From Candidatus Accumulibacter sp. 66-26 (lineage in GTDB: Bacteria; Pseudomonadota; Gammaproteobacteria; Burkholderiales; Rhodocyclaceae), in contig MKUH01000023.1 of NCBI GenBank assembly GCA_001897745.1, positions 62,001-126,000 of the forward strand: DNA of 64,000 nucleotides. Reading direction: 5' to 3'. The position numbers and the translations under genes were made by a program. Shown here piece by piece: positions 44,013 through 54,269 of this stretch (positions within the stretch are counted from its first letter, which is position 1; each line of letters opens with the position of its first letter). The notes beneath the pieces were generated by a model. That model saw only the letters and a program-made list of their open reading frames with translations, was not told where the DNA came from and made no database searches.

Positions 44013-47000
44013 TCAGGGCCGCCGCAGGTCCAGCGTGAACGGGAAGCTGCCGTTTTTCACGGCGGGCTGCGCGTGCAGCCGCCCCGGCGAGTGGCCGCTG
44101 GCGAAGAAGCGCGCCAGGCGGCGCCCCTCGGCCTCGTAGGCATTCACCGGGTAGCGCTCGAAGTTGCGTCCGCCGGGGTGCGCGACGTGGTACTGGCAGC
44201 CGCCGAGCGAGCGCTGCGTCCAGGTATCGACCAGATCGAAGACGAGCGGCGCATGCACGCCGATCGTCGGATGCAGCGCCGACGACGGCTGCCAGGCGCG
44301 GTAGCGCACGCCGGCGACGAATTCACCGACGGCGCCGGTCGGCTGCAGCGGCACGGCGTGTCCGTTGCAGGTCAGCACGTAGCGCTCGCCGGCCATGCCG
44401 CTCGCCTTGACCTGCAGGCGTTCGAGCGAGGAGTCGACGTAGCGCACGGTGCCGCCCCCGCCGTTCTCCTCGCCCATCACGTGCCACGGTTCGAGCGCGT
44501 GGCGCAGTTCGACCGCGATGCCCTGCGCGGCGAAGCCGCCGTGGCGCGGGAAACGGAACTCGAAGTGCGGCGCGAACCACGCCGGATCGAAGGCGTAGCC
44601 GGCGGCGCGCAACTCGCTCAGCACGTCGTTGAAATCCTGCTGCACGAAATGCGGCAGCATGAAGCGGTCGTGCAGTTCGGAGCCCCAGCGCACGAGGCGC
44701 TCCGGCGCGTACGGCTCGCGCCAGAAACGCACCAGCAGGGCGCGCAGCAGAAGCTGCTGGACGAGCGACATGCGCGCGTGCGGCGGCATCTCGAAGCCGC
44801 GCATTTCGAGCAGGCCGAGGCGTCCCGTCGGGCCGTCGGGCGAATACAGCTTGTCGATGCAGAATTCGGCGCGGTGCGTGTTGCCCGAAGCGTCGATCAG
44901 CAGATTGCGCAGCACGCGGTCGACCAGCCAGGGCGCGACCGGCGTGCCGGGCCGCGGCAGCTGGCGAAAGGCCAGTTCGAGTTCGTAGACCGCGTCGTGG
45001 CGCGCCTCGTCCACGCGCGGCGCCTGGCTGGTCGGGCCGATGAAGAGGCCGGAGAAGAGATAGGACAGCGACGGATGGTTGAGCCAGTAGCCGATCAGGC
45101 TGCGCAGCAGGTCGGGCCGGCGCAGGAAGGGCGAGTCGAGCGGCGCCGCCGCGCCGAGGACGAAGTGGTTGCCGCCGCCGGTACCGGTGTGGCGCCCGTC
45201 GAGCATGAACTTCTCGCTGCTCAGGCGCGCCTCGCGGGCCGTGTCGTAGAGATGCACGGTGCGCTCGACGAGCTCGCTCCAGCTCGCGCTGGGCTGGATG
45301 TTCACCTCGACGACGCCGGGGTCGGGCGTGATGCGGAAGTGCGTCAGGCGCGGATCGGACGGCGGCTCGTAGCCCTCGACGATCAGGCGGATGCCGAGCG
45401 CCTCGGCGCTCGCTTCGACCGCGGCGACGAGTTCGAGATAGTCGTCGAGACTGTCGCTCGGCGGCATGAAGACGTAGAGCACGCCGTCGCGTGCCTGCGC
45501 CGACATGGCGGTGCGCACGACCCAGGCGGCCGACTCCCCGGCCTGCGGCGCCCGTTCGGCGGAGTCTTCGCCGGGGGCGGCGGCGCTCGGCCCGGCCGCG
45601 TCGGCCGCGCTCTCCGCAGCCGCCGTACCCAGCGCCCGGCCGGCGACCGGCGCGCTGCGCTGGGGCAGGATCGCGGCGTGCGCCGGCAGCGGCGGGAAGG
45701 CCGCGCCCGGATCGGGCGGATTGACGTAGGGATAGTCGCGCCTGGCCACCCACGGCTGCGAATCGAGCGGCAGGCGGTAACCGAGCGGCGAGTCGCCGGG
45801 AATCAGGTAGCAGCGTTCGCCGCGCAGGAACCATGGCCCGCTCTGCCAGCGCCGGCTGGCCGGGTGGCGCGCTAGCGGCAGGACGTGGCCGACCACCGCC
45901 GCCAGCCCCTGTCCGAACACCAGCGCCAGCCGGGCGCGTTCGCGCGGATCGTCGAGACGGGCATCGTGCGGATCGACGTTGCTCGGCAGGCGGCGCTCGC
46001 GCCACAGGTAGTAGAGGGCGTCCTCGAAGGCCGGGAAGACGTGCCGTCCGTCGACCCCGAGGCGCTCGGCGAGGTGGCGCAGGAAGCGCCCGGCGAGCGC
46101 CTCGCCGGCGCCATCGTCCACGGCCTCGTCGGCGAACAGCGCCGGATTTTTCCACACCGGCTCGCCGTCGCGCCGCCAGAAGCAGTTGAGCGACCAGCGC
46201 GGCAGCGGCTCGCCCGGATACCACTTGCCCTGCCCGAAGTGCGCGAGGCCCTGCGGCGCATACCTCTCGCGCAGGCGCCGGAAGAGGTCGGCGGCGCGCC
46301 GGCGCTTGCCCGGCCCCAGCGCCTCGGTGTTCCATTCGGCGCCGTCCGGGTCGTCGAGCGCGACGAAGGTCGGCTCGCCGCCCATGGTCAGGCGCACGTC
46401 GCCGAGCGCGAGATCGGTGTCGATGCGCTCGCCGAGGCTGTCGATGGCCGCCCACTGCGCTTCGCTGTAGGGTTTGGTGACGCGCGGCGCCTCGTCCACG
46501 CGCGCCACCGTCATGCGGTGCTCGAAGCGGCACTCGCATTCGTCGGTCAGGCCGCTGATCGGTGCGGCCGACGCGGGCTCGGGCGAACAGGCGAGCGGAA
46601 TGTGCCCTTCGCCGGCGAACAGGCCCGAGGTCGGATCGAGGCCGACCCAGCCGGCGCCCGGCAGAAAGACTTCGCACCAGGCGTGCAGGTCGGTGAAGTC
46701 GCGCTCCGGGCCGGAGGGGCCGGCGAGCGCCTTGACGTCGGGCACGAGCTGGATCAGATAGCCGGAAACGAAGCGCGCGGCGAGCCCGAGGTGGCGCAGG
46801 ACCTGCACCAGCAGCCAGGCCGAGTCGCGGCACGACCCGCTCTGCTTGCGCAGCGTCTCTTCCGGCGTCTGCACGCCGGGCTCCAGGCGGATCACGTAGC
46901 CGACGGCGCGCTGCACGCGCTGGTTGAGCGCGACGAGGAAGTCGACGCTGGGCGTCGGCCGGCGCACGATGCCGGCGACGAAGGCGCGGAATTGCGGCCA

Positions 47001-47378
47001 GCCCTGCGCGGCCTGCGGCAGGTGCAGATAGGGCTGCAGTTCGTGGCGCTGCCAGCCTTCGTATTCGTAGGGGAAGGTCTCGGCGTAGGGTTCGAGGAAG
47101 AAATCGAAGGGATTGATCACCGCCATCTCGGCCCGCAGATCGACCTCGACGCGCAGTTCGCGCGTCTTTTCCGGGAAGACGAGGCGCGCCAGATAGTTGG
47201 CCTGCGGGTCCTGCTGCCAGTTGATGAAATGCGCGGCCGGCGCGACCTTCAGCGAATAGGCGAGGATCGGCGTGCGCGCGTGCGGCGCCGGGCGCAGGCG
47301 GACGACCTGCGGCGCGAGCGCGACCGGGCGGTCGTAGCGGTAATGGGTGACGTGGTTGAGAGCGACTTGGATGGCCAC
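44013..47378 (-). CDS. transglutaminase-DUF2126 protein (module A)
   Basis: Very large cytosolic protein of 1121 residues. The N-terminal third is a transglutaminase-like domain (VALNHVTHYRYDRPVALAPQVVRLRP, catalytic cysteine in QSGSCRDSAWLLVQVLRHLG, then DLHAWCEVFLPGAGWVGLDPTSG). The C-terminal two thirds is DUF2126, with DVRLTMGGEPTFVALDD, FGQGKWYPGEPLPRWSLNCFWR, EKFMLDGRHTGTGGGNHFVLG, and HVAHPGGRNFERYPVNAYEAE. An Ala/Pro-rich insert sits near residues 570-620. DUF2126 has been noted as related to glutamine-synthetase/ATP-grasp-like amidoligases. First gene of module A; a 159-base gap separates it from the next. Confidence 0.9.
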   Translation of the reverse strand: MAIQVALNHVTHYRYDRPVALAPQVVRLRPAPHARTPILAYSLKVAPAAHFINWQQDPQANYLARLVFPEKTRELRVEVDLRAEMAVINPFDFFLEPYAETFPYEYEGWQRHELQPYLHLPQAAQGWPQFRAFVAGIVRRPTPSVDFLVALNQRVQRAVGYVIRLEPGVQTPEETLRKQSGSCRDSAWLLVQVLRHLGLAARFVSGYLIQLVPDVKALAGPSGPERDFTDLHAWCEVFLPGAGWVGLDPTSGLFAGEGHIPLACSPEPASAAPISGLTDECECRFEHRMTVARVDEAPRVTKPYSEAQWAAIDSLGERIDTDLALGDVRLTMGGEPTFVALDDPDGAEWNTEALGPGKRRRAADLFRRLRERYAPQGLAHFGQGKWYPGEPLPRWSLNCFWRRDGEPVWKNPALFADEAVDDGAGEALAGRFLRHLAERLGVDGRHVFPAFEDALYYLWRERRLPSNVDPHDARLDDPRERARLALVFGQGLAAVVGHVLPLARHPASRRWQSGPWFLRGERCYLIPGDSPLGYRLPLDSQPWVARRDYPYVNPPDPGAAFPPLPAHAAILPQRSAPVAGRALGTAAAESAADAAGPSAAAPGEDSAERAPQAGESAAWVVRTAMSAQARDGVLYVFMPPSDSLDDYLELVAAVEASAEALGIRLIVEGYEPPSDPRLTHFRITPDPGVVEVNIQPSASWSELVERTVHLYDTAREARLSSEKFMLDGRHTGTGGGNHFVLGAAAPLDSPFLRRPDLLRSLIGYWLNHPSLSYLFSGLFIGPTSQAPRVDEARHDAVYELELAFRQLPRPGTPVAPWLVDRVLRNLLIDASGNTHRAEFCIDKLYSPDGPTGRLGLLEMRGFEMPPHARMSLVQQLLLRALLVRFWREPYAPERLVRWGSELHDRFMLPHFVQQDFNDVLSELRAAGYAFDPAWFAPHFEFRFPRHGGFAAQGIAVELRHALEPWHVMGEENGGGGTVRYVDSSLERLQVKASGMAGERYVLTCNGHAVPLQPTGAVGEFVAGVRYRAWQPSSALHPTIGVHAPLVFDLVDTWTQRSLGGCQYHVAHPGGRNFERYPVNAYEAEGRRLARFFASGHSPGRLHAQPAVKNGSFPFTLDLRRP

Positions 47379-47532
47379 AGCAGACTCCAGCGCAAGGGAT
47401 ATGACATCTCCTTAGCAAGAGGCGAACCATGCCGCCGGAAGCCGGTTTGCGCGGCCGGCGGCAGCGCGCGGCACCGGATCGGTGCATGCGCGCGCGGCGG
47501 CGCACCATAGGAACGCCCGGAGGCGTCGCCCC

Positions 47533-47745
47533 CTAGCGTTGACGCAGCGGGTCGAGCAGCGCGGACAAGCCGTTGTGGTCGAGCTCGTGCATCAGCGCCA
47601 GCAGGCGGCCGATCTCGCCCGGCGGAAAGCCCTCGCGCGCGAACCAGTTCAGATAGTTGCCGGGCAGGTCCGCGATCAGCCGCCCCTTGTACTTGCCGTA
47701 GGGCATGGTGCGGGTGACGAGTAGCTGCAGGGATTCGGGCTGCAT
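47533..47745 (-). CDS. DUF3820-family protein
   Basis: Small protein of 70 residues with the DUF3820 signature MPYGKYKGRLIADLPGNYLNWF followed by GFPPGEIGRLLALMHELDHNGL. The family is sometimes labelled a putative quorum-sensing-regulated virulence factor, and its fold resembles nucleases, but function is not established. I use the ATG at 47745; a longer frame upstream adds residues without similarity. It lies 154 bases from the large transglutaminase gene on the same strand. Confidence 0.85.
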   Translation of the reverse strand: MQPESLQLLVTRTMPYGKYKGRLIADLPGNYLNWFAREGFPPGEIGRLLALMHELDHNGLSALLDPLRQR

Positions 47746-48011
47746 GGGCGGTCGCGGATGGGGAAAGACGGAATATGCGGGATGGGCGCCGGAGACGGGA
47801 TGCGGAGGAAACCGACGGGACGCGACGCATTTTGCCAGAGGCGGGCGCCGCATTCACCCCGTTCGTCCATTCATGCACGCGGCTCCGCCCCTGCGCCCCG
47901 GCTCTCGCGCTCGGCGCCCCCGTTCTCCGGTGCATTTCTCCGGTACAGTTCCAGCGCGCCGCCGTGCACGCACCGGCGACGCAGCGTCATTCGTCTTTCT
48001 GGAGCCGCCGC

Positions 48012-48515
48012 ATGATACGCAAGACACTGTTCCTCATCCTCGCCTGCACGGCCGGGCTGGCCGCCGCCGCGGCACCGGACAAGCCCGCGGAAACCGCGCC
48101 GGCGAAGACCTCGGGCAAAGCCTCGGTCGAAATCGTCGGCGCCGAGTTCGGCACCTTCGACGACGGCACGCCGGGCGAACTGGTGTTCACGCCCACCGAC
48201 ACGATTCCCCACCGCACCGGGCAGCGCTACGGCTGGGTGATCGAAGTGCGCACCGGCAAGCGCTCGCTGGCGGTGAGCGAGGAATACCTGCTGCCGGGCG
48301 CGCAACAACCCGCGGCCGCCGCCGATCCTGTGAGCGAAAGCCTGAGCCTGCCCTTGCAGCGGCGCAGCCAGGTCAGCCAGCGCCAGCTGGTGCCGATGGA
48401 CGGCAAGATCTACGGCGAGTGGGCGATCGGTCCGAACGAACCGGCCGGGCACCGGCACCTGCAGGTGCTCATCGAAGGTCAGCCGGCGGCGAGCTTCGAG
48501 TACGACGTCAAGTAA
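48012..48515 (+). CDS. secreted protein of unknown function
   Basis: Exported protein of 167 residues. A signal peptide (TLFLILACTAGLAAAAAP) is followed by an Ala/Pro/Lys segment and a beta-rich domain: VEIVGAEFGTFDDGTPGELVFTPTDTIPHRTGQRYGW, then LVPMDGKIYGEWAIGPNEPAGHRHLQVLIEG, ending EYDVK. This resembles an Ig-like fold with extended loops, but I do not recognise the family. The gene is isolated, with the DUF3820 gene divergent on its left. The last element before it, GGAGCCGCCGC, gives a weak ribosome site. Confidence 0.7.
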   Translation: MIRKTLFLILACTAGLAAAAAPDKPAETAPAKTSGKASVEIVGAEFGTFDDGTPGELVFTPTDTIPHRTGQRYGWVIEVRTGKRSLAVSEEYLLPGAQQPAAAADPVSESLSLPLQRRSQVSQRQLVPMDGKIYGEWAIGPNEPAGHRHLQVLIEGQPAASFEYDVK

Positions 48516-48582
48516 GGCCCGGCCGGCACCCGCGGGAAAAAATCCGGACGGGAAAACGCGGCGCGCACCGACGCCCGCGCAC

Positions 48583-48614
48583 CACCGCACCACCGCATCA
48601 CCGCATCACCGCGG
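48583..48614. repeat. 8-bp tandem repeat CACCGCAN
   Basis: Four successive octamers CACCGCAC, CACCGCAT, CACCGCAT, CACCGCGG in the 145-base gap between the secreted-protein gene and the carboxymuconolactone-decarboxylase gene. Nothing else is recognisable there. Confidence 0.8.
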
Positions 48615-48660
48615 CCCGCTCGCCCGCGCGACGCTGGACGCATGCGCGGGATCGGCTGCG

Positions 48661-49002
48661 TCAGCCGCCCTGGTGCGCCGCCACCGCATCCATGACGCGC
48701 GCCGAGTAGACCAGCGCGGCGCCCGCGTTGAGCGCGACGGCGACGCCCAGCGCCTCGCCGATCTCCTCGCGCGTCGCGCCGTGCTTGAGCGCCGCCGCAA
48801 CGTGCGTGGTGATGCAACCGTCGCAGCGCGTGGTCACCGAAACAGCGAGGCCGATCAGTTCGCGCGTCTTGGCGTCCAGGTGGCCGGTCTTCTCCCCGGC
48901 GCCGGAAAGCATCTGGTAGCCCTTGACGGTGTCGGGCGTGAGATGGGCGATTTCGCGGACGCGGCCGCCCAGTTCCTTGAGATAGTTGACCCAGTCGAGC
49001 AT
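48661..49002 (-). CDS. carboxymuconolactone decarboxylase/AhpD-like protein
   Basis: Small helical protein of 113 residues with the AhpD-like redox motif CDGCITTHVAAALKHG (CxxCxxxH), so it probably acts in peroxide or thiol redox rather than in protocatechuate degradation. Other family motifs are LDAKTRELIGLAVSVTTRCDGC and EEIGEALGVAVALNAGAALVYSARV. A GGAG site precedes ATG. It is transcribed away from the riboswitch gene. Confidence 0.92.
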   Translation of the reverse strand: MLDWVNYLKELGGRVREIAHLTPDTVKGYQMLSGAGEKTGHLDAKTRELIGLAVSVTTRCDGCITTHVAAALKHGATREEIGEALGVAVALNAGAALVYSARVMDAVAAHQGG

Positions 49003-49152
49003 GGCAGGACTCCTCGCGTGTGCGGCGCGGGCCGGTTGCCCGCGCCATGCCTTCCAGCATAGACCTGCCCGGCACTCTTCCGCCTACCCGGAATGCAGCA
49101 ATCGCGCCGCGTGCGCTTGACCCTGCCCCGGCGCCTCAGCCATAATCGGCGC

Positions 49153-49330
49153 CCCGCAGGAGAGAGGGGCAGCCGCTGCCCTCGCCGAAGGCGCAAACTC
49201 CCATAATCGCTCAGGCAAAGGAACTGCGGGATCACGTTAGCCGACTGGAGAGCGGCCGCCGCGCGCGGTCCACCGAAGGGGCAGACCTGCCAGCCAGGTT
49301 CGAACTCTCAGGTAAAGAGGACAGGGGGAG
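49153..49330 (+). ncRNA. tandem glycine riboswitch (two aptamers)
   Basis: Two consecutive glycine aptamers. Aptamer 1 (49153-49230): P1 arms CCCGCAG and CTGCGGG, GGAGAG start, core CCGAAGG-GCAA and the 3' CTCAGGCAAAGGA. Aptamer 2 (about 49243-49330): GGAGAG, CACCGAAGGGGCA, and CTCTCAGGTAAAGAGGACAG. These core sequences are the ones conserved in the gcvT-type riboswitch. Between its end and the start of the downstream gene, CTCTCCCCTG (49384-49393) can pair with CAGGGGGAGAG (49322-49332, one bulge), overlapping the 3' P1 strand; a following CCGGC/GCCGG hairpin could be a terminator. This is consistent with glycine-dependent control of the TRIC gene. Confidence 0.93.
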
Positions 49331-49451
49331 AGGCGTTACGACGGCCCGCGCGGCCGCCGCCCCGATTGGAGTCCTGTTCCATGCTCTCCCCTGCCCGCCC
49401 GGCGCTGCGCCGGACCGTCTTCCCCCGTTCGCCCGCCGAGCGGAGGGCCGC

Positions 49452-50066
49452 ATGCTGATCACCATCTACCTGATCGCCATCACCGCCGAAGCGATGTCCG
49501 GCGCACTGGCCGCCGGCCGCCGCAACATGGACGCCTTCGGCGTCGCGGTCATCGCCTTCGTCACCGCGCTCGGCGGCGGCACCATCCGCGACATGATCCT
49601 CGGGCACTTCCCGATCTCCTGGACGCAGCACCCCGAGTATGTCTATCTGGTGATCGGCGCCGGGCTGGTGACGACGCTGCTGGCGCGCTTCATGCACCAT
49701 CTGAAGACCGTTTTCCTGGTCCTCGACGCGATGGGGCTGGTGGCTTTCTCGCTGATCGGCTGCGAGGTCGCGCTGAAGATGCACTACGCGACGCCGATCG
49801 TGATCATGGCCGGGATGACCACCGGCATCTTCGGCGGCATCCTGCGCGACGTGCTGTGCAACCGGGTGCCGCTGGTCTTTCGCCAGGAGCTCTACGCCAG
49901 CGTGTCGCTGATCGTCTGCGGTCTCTACCTGAGCCTGCAGCGTTACGGCATGGCGCACGACGCGGCGACGCTGATCGCCTTTTCCGGCGGCCTCGGCATC
50001 CGCCTGCTGGCGATCTGGCGCGGCTGGAAGCTGCCGACCTTTTCCTATCAGAAACGCTGGGATTAG
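49452..50066 (+). CDS. TRIC/UPF0126-family membrane protein, glycine-riboswitch controlled
   Basis: Inner-membrane protein of 204 residues with about seven transmembrane segments in two homologous halves. Each half has the family repeat: FVTALGGGTIRDMILG and MTTGIFGGILRDVLCNRVPLVF. Homologues are called trimeric intracellular cation channel-like or UPF0126 (YadS/YicG type). The tandem glycine riboswitch upstream points to a role in glycine movement or tolerance, consistent with other UPF0126 genes found behind this riboswitch. A GGAGGG site lies just before ATG. No gcv genes follow. Confidence 0.93.
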   Translation: MLITIYLIAITAEAMSGALAAGRRNMDAFGVAVIAFVTALGGGTIRDMILGHFPISWTQHPEYVYLVIGAGLVTTLLARFMHHLKTVFLVLDAMGLVAFSLIGCEVALKMHYATPIVIMAGMTTGIFGGILRDVLCNRVPLVFRQELYASVSLIVCGLYLSLQRYGMAHDAATLIAFSGGLGIRLLAIWRGWKLPTFSYQKRWD

Positions 50067-50190
50067 ACGTCCGCACGGGACGGCGCAGGCGCTCCGGGCG
50101 GACGGCCCGGCGCTGCGAGCGGACGCGGCGGGAGCGCGCGCCCGGGAATGCCAGCGGCGGAGAAAGGCCACCGCTCCCCGCCCGGCGGCG

Positions 50191-50391
50191 TTACGCCTCG
50201 GGCTTGCCGGCGTCGACCGGGGCCGCGTCTGCCGCGTCCGCCGCGTCGGCGTCTTCCGCGGACGCATCGTCGGCGCCGCCGGTCTCGCCGGCAGCCTTGG
50301 CCGCCAGCTTCTGGCGGCGCTTTTCCTCCTGCTTGTTTTTCTTCGCCAGATCTCGCTGGCGCTTTTCGAACTGATAGTTTGGTTTGGCCAA
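50191..50391 (-). CDS. small lysine-rich protein (TTG start)
   Basis: Small basic/acidic protein of about 66 residues. I start at the TTG at 50391, which gives MAKPNYQFEKRQRDLAKKNKQEEKRRQK, an N-terminus I recognise from short conserved proteobacterial proteins, and has AAAGGAAG seven bases upstream. The only longer reading also begins with TTG. The C-terminal half is alanine/aspartate-rich and low complexity. Function unknown; it is probably a nucleic-acid- or ribosome-associated small protein, but that is a guess. Confidence 0.7.
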   Translation of the reverse strand: MAKPNYQFEKRQRDLAKKNKQEEKRRQKLAAKAAGETGGADDASAEDADAADAADAAPVDAGKPEA

Positions 50392-50528
50392 GAGGGCTTC
50401 CTTTGATCGCGGCAAGAGCCGGATGAGACGGGTGAAGAGACGGGCGACGGGCGCGAGCGGGCCGCCGGAACGGGGATTATGCCATCACCGCCCGCTCGAC
50501 GCTCGCCCGCACGCGGCGCACCGATGGC

Positions 50529-50906
50529 TCAGCGGGCGCCGAGCTGGACCCGCTCCTCGAGGCACGCGTAGTCGCCGACCTGGAATTCGCGGCAGATGAA
50601 CGGCCGGCGCGCGTAGATCGTGCAGCGCAAAGTGTCGCGGTCGAGCGCCGCGCACCAGCCGTCGCCGAGGCGGCGCATCACCCAGCCGTCCCAGCGGTCC
50701 TGCGCGGTCAGCGCCGGCGGCACGTCGTCGCCGCCCATCAGCATGACTTCCAGACGGCAGCAGCAGGCTTCGCAGGAGGCGCAGGACAGTTCCTCCACCG
50801 GCGGGGTGTCGAGACTGATAGTGAGGGGAATAGGGGCGGCAGAGACGGAATCGGGGCCGGCGGCGTCGGTCCGCGCGCCATTCCCACTGCGGCATTCTTT
50901 GTTCAT
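50529..50906 (-). CDS. YkgJ-family cysteine-cluster protein
   Basis: Protein of 125 residues with the YkgJ-type cysteine pattern: CASCEACCCRLEVML, then GWCAALDRDTLRCTIYARRPFICREFQVGDYAC. The family binds zinc or an iron-sulfur cluster and its role is not established. The first 35 residues (serine/threonine/alanine-rich) are unusual for the family and may reflect a later true start, though no other ATG precedes the cluster. It stands alone between the small lysine-rich gene and pirin. Confidence 0.88.
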   Translation of the reverse strand: MNKECRSGNGARTDAAGPDSVSAAPIPLTISLDTPPVEELSCASCEACCCRLEVMLMGGDDVPPALTAQDRWDGWVMRRLGDGWCAALDRDTLRCTIYARRPFICREFQVGDYACLEERVQLGAR

Positions 50907-51035
50907 GCCGCGATTGTCGCACGCGCCCGTCGCGGACGCCGGCTACGGAAGACTTCCCGCCGTGGTCATTCAAGCGGAACTACTCCGTCCGTCGCGTTCT
51001 GCGTGGCCCCGCCCGCTGGCGCCGGCCGGCGGCGG

Positions 51036-51905
51036 CTATTCCGGCAGCGGAATGAATTCCTCCCGGTCGTCCGGCGGCAGCGGAATGCGCCCGGCCTTCC
51101 AGTCGGCCTTGGCCTGCTCGATGCGCGCCTTGCTCGACGACACGAAATTCCACCAGATATGGCGCTCGCCGACCGCCTCGCCGCCGAGCAGCATCACGGT
51201 GGCGCCGCCGGCGGCCCGCAGCAGCGCTTCGGCGCCCGGTGCGAAAACCGGCATCTGCCCGGGGACGTAGGATTCTCCATCGACTTCGATGCGCCCGGCG
51301 ACGACGTAGGCGGCGCGCTCCGCATAGCCGTGCGGCAGCGGCAGCACGCCGCCCGGCTGCAGTTCGGCATGCAGGTAGAAGAGCGGCGAGTGGGTGCGCA
51401 CCGGGCTGCGCATCCCGCAGGCCTCGCCGGCGATCAGGCGCAGCCAGACGCCGTCGGCCTGCGCGACCGGCAGCGCGTCGCGCGCGTAGTGGTCGAAGGC
51501 GGGCGCGCATTCCTCGGCTTCGGTCGGCAGCGCCACCCAGGCCTGCAGCAGCTCCAGTCCGTGCGGGGCGAAGGAGTCGGGATGGGTGAAGCGCTCGGAA
51601 TGCGAGATGCCCCGCCCGGCCGTCATCCAGTTGACGTCGCCGGGGCGGATCACCTGCATGCAGCCGAGGCTGTCGCGGTGCGTGATCTGACCCGACAGCA
51701 GGTAGCTGACGGTGGAAATGCCGATGTGCGGATGTGGGCGCACGTCGGCGGCGCGGATGTTCTCGGGGGCGATGCTGAGCGGGCCGGCGTGGTCGAGAAA
51801 GATGAAGGGGCCGACCATGCGTCGCTTGGCGAAGGGCAGGACGCGGCGGACGACGAGTCCGTTGCCGAGGTCGCCGTGGCGGGCGGTGATGAGCGATTCG
51901 ATCAT
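51036..51905 (-). CDS. pirin-family protein
   Basis: Bicupin pirin, 289 residues. The metal site is intact: VRPHPHIGISTVSYLLSG supplies two histidines, and AGRGISHSERF supplies the other His/Glu pair. Pirins act as iron-dependent regulators or quercetinase-like dioxygenases. The C-terminal extension WWNFVSSSKARIEQAKADWKAGRI is typical of the YhhW/YhaK-related group. ATG 51905 is preferred because it gives MIESLITARHGDL, as in homologues. It follows the DUF779 gene by 185 bases on the same strand. Confidence 0.93.
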   Translation of the reverse strand: MIESLITARHGDLGNGLVVRRVLPFAKRRMVGPFIFLDHAGPLSIAPENIRAADVRPHPHIGISTVSYLLSGQITHRDSLGCMQVIRPGDVNWMTAGRGISHSERFTHPDSFAPHGLELLQAWVALPTEAEECAPAFDHYARDALPVAQADGVWLRLIAGEACGMRSPVRTHSPLFYLHAELQPGGVLPLPHGYAERAAYVVAGRIEVDGESYVPGQMPVFAPGAEALLRAAGGATVMLLGGEAVGERHIWWNFVSSSKARIEQAKADWKAGRIPLPPDDREEFIPLPE

Positions 51906-52090
51906 GGGCGTTCTCCAGAGCGCGGCCCCGCGCGGCGCGAATTGAGCGAGTGGCGGCGGATGGCGACGGCGGCCGCCGCCGGGGCTAATGCACTGACAGC
52001 GGCAGACGCGCCGCGTTCGCCCCGGCGATTGTCGCAGGAGGCGGCAGTGCGCGCGCACCGGCGTACGAGTACGCGTCGGCGCGCAAGCGC

Positions 52091-52471
52091 TCACGCCCGC
52101 GCCGCAGGAACTTCCGACGCCGCCAGTTCCGCCAGCTCGGCGTCAGTGAACACCCGCGAGCGCGTGTGGAAGGCCTTGCCCTCCGGCCCTTCGAGCGAGA
52201 AGGTGCCGCCGTGGCCGTCGATCACGTCGATGATGAGCTGCGTGTGCTTCCAGTATTCGTACTGCGCCTTGCCGATGTAGAACGGACAACCGCCGATTTC
52301 GCCGAGGAAGACGTCGCCGGCGCCGATCGTGATCTCGCCCGGCAGGTAGCAGTTGGCGGCACTGTTGTCGCAGCAGCCGCCGGACTGATGGAACATCAGG
52401 GCGCCGTGCTTCTGCTTGAGGAACTCGATCAGTGCGAGCGCGGCGTCGGTGGCGATGACCTTGTCGACCAT
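52091..52471 (-). CDS. DUF779 aldehyde-dehydrogenase-associated protein
   Basis: Protein of 126 residues of the DUF779 family, nearly always found next to acetaldehyde dehydrogenase genes. Motifs: ALMFHQSGGCCDNSAANCY, GEITIGAGDVFLGEIGGCPFYIG, YEYWKHTQLIIDVIDGHGGTFSLEGPEG. Cysteines at SGGCCD suggest metal or thiol chemistry. It starts 89 bases after the dehydrogenase stop, so the two are probably a transcript under the sigma-54 promoter. The biochemical function is not known. Confidence 0.93.
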   Translation of the reverse strand: MVDKVIATDAALALIEFLKQKHGALMFHQSGGCCDNSAANCYLPGEITIGAGDVFLGEIGGCPFYIGKAQYEYWKHTQLIIDVIDGHGGTFSLEGPEGKAFHTRSRVFTDAELAELAASEVPAARA

Positions 52472-52560
52472 GGATGTCTCCGTAAAAACGGGGCGCCGGA
52501 GGAAAACCCCGGCGCCCCGGCGCAATGCGCGCCCGGGGCGCGCGGAGGGAGGAGCGCTTA

Positions 52561-54081
<1,521 letters not shown>

Positions 54082-54139
54082 CATGTCTCCTCATTATTTA
54101 CGATGGGTGAATGCGTTTCCCTTGCAGGCCGACTCTCCT

Positions 54140-54155
54140 ATCAAGCATCGTGCCA
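54140..54155 (-). promoter_or_regulatory. sigma-54 (-24/-12) promoter of the aldehyde dehydrogenase operon
   Basis: Minus strand reads TGGCACG-N4-TTGAT, matching the RpoN consensus TGGCACG-N4-TTGC except for the last position. The -12 element lies about 60 bases before the dehydrogenase start. Confidence 0.85.
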
Positions 54156-54248
54156 GCCCGGCGCAGGCTTCCATCGCCCTGTTTATAAAGGAATTCGAGA
54201 AAACGGCGGAACGCTCCGCGGCGGCGTGCGACGTCGCGCTCCGCGACA

Positions 54249-54269
54249 CCTGTTCCAAAAAGTGACAGG
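54249..54269. promoter_or_regulatory. candidate activator site for the AcoR-like protein
   Basis: Inverted repeat CCTGT-N11-ACAGG (extended as CACCTGT/ACAGGCG with one mismatch) located about 95-115 bases upstream of the -24 element of the sigma-54 promoter, the usual place for an enhancer-like site. Confidence 0.5.

Noticed and set aside
48661-49002. 4-carboxymuconolactone decarboxylase of aromatic degradation
   Set aside because: The CxxCxxxH motif marks the AhpD-like redox branch and no pca genes are nearby.
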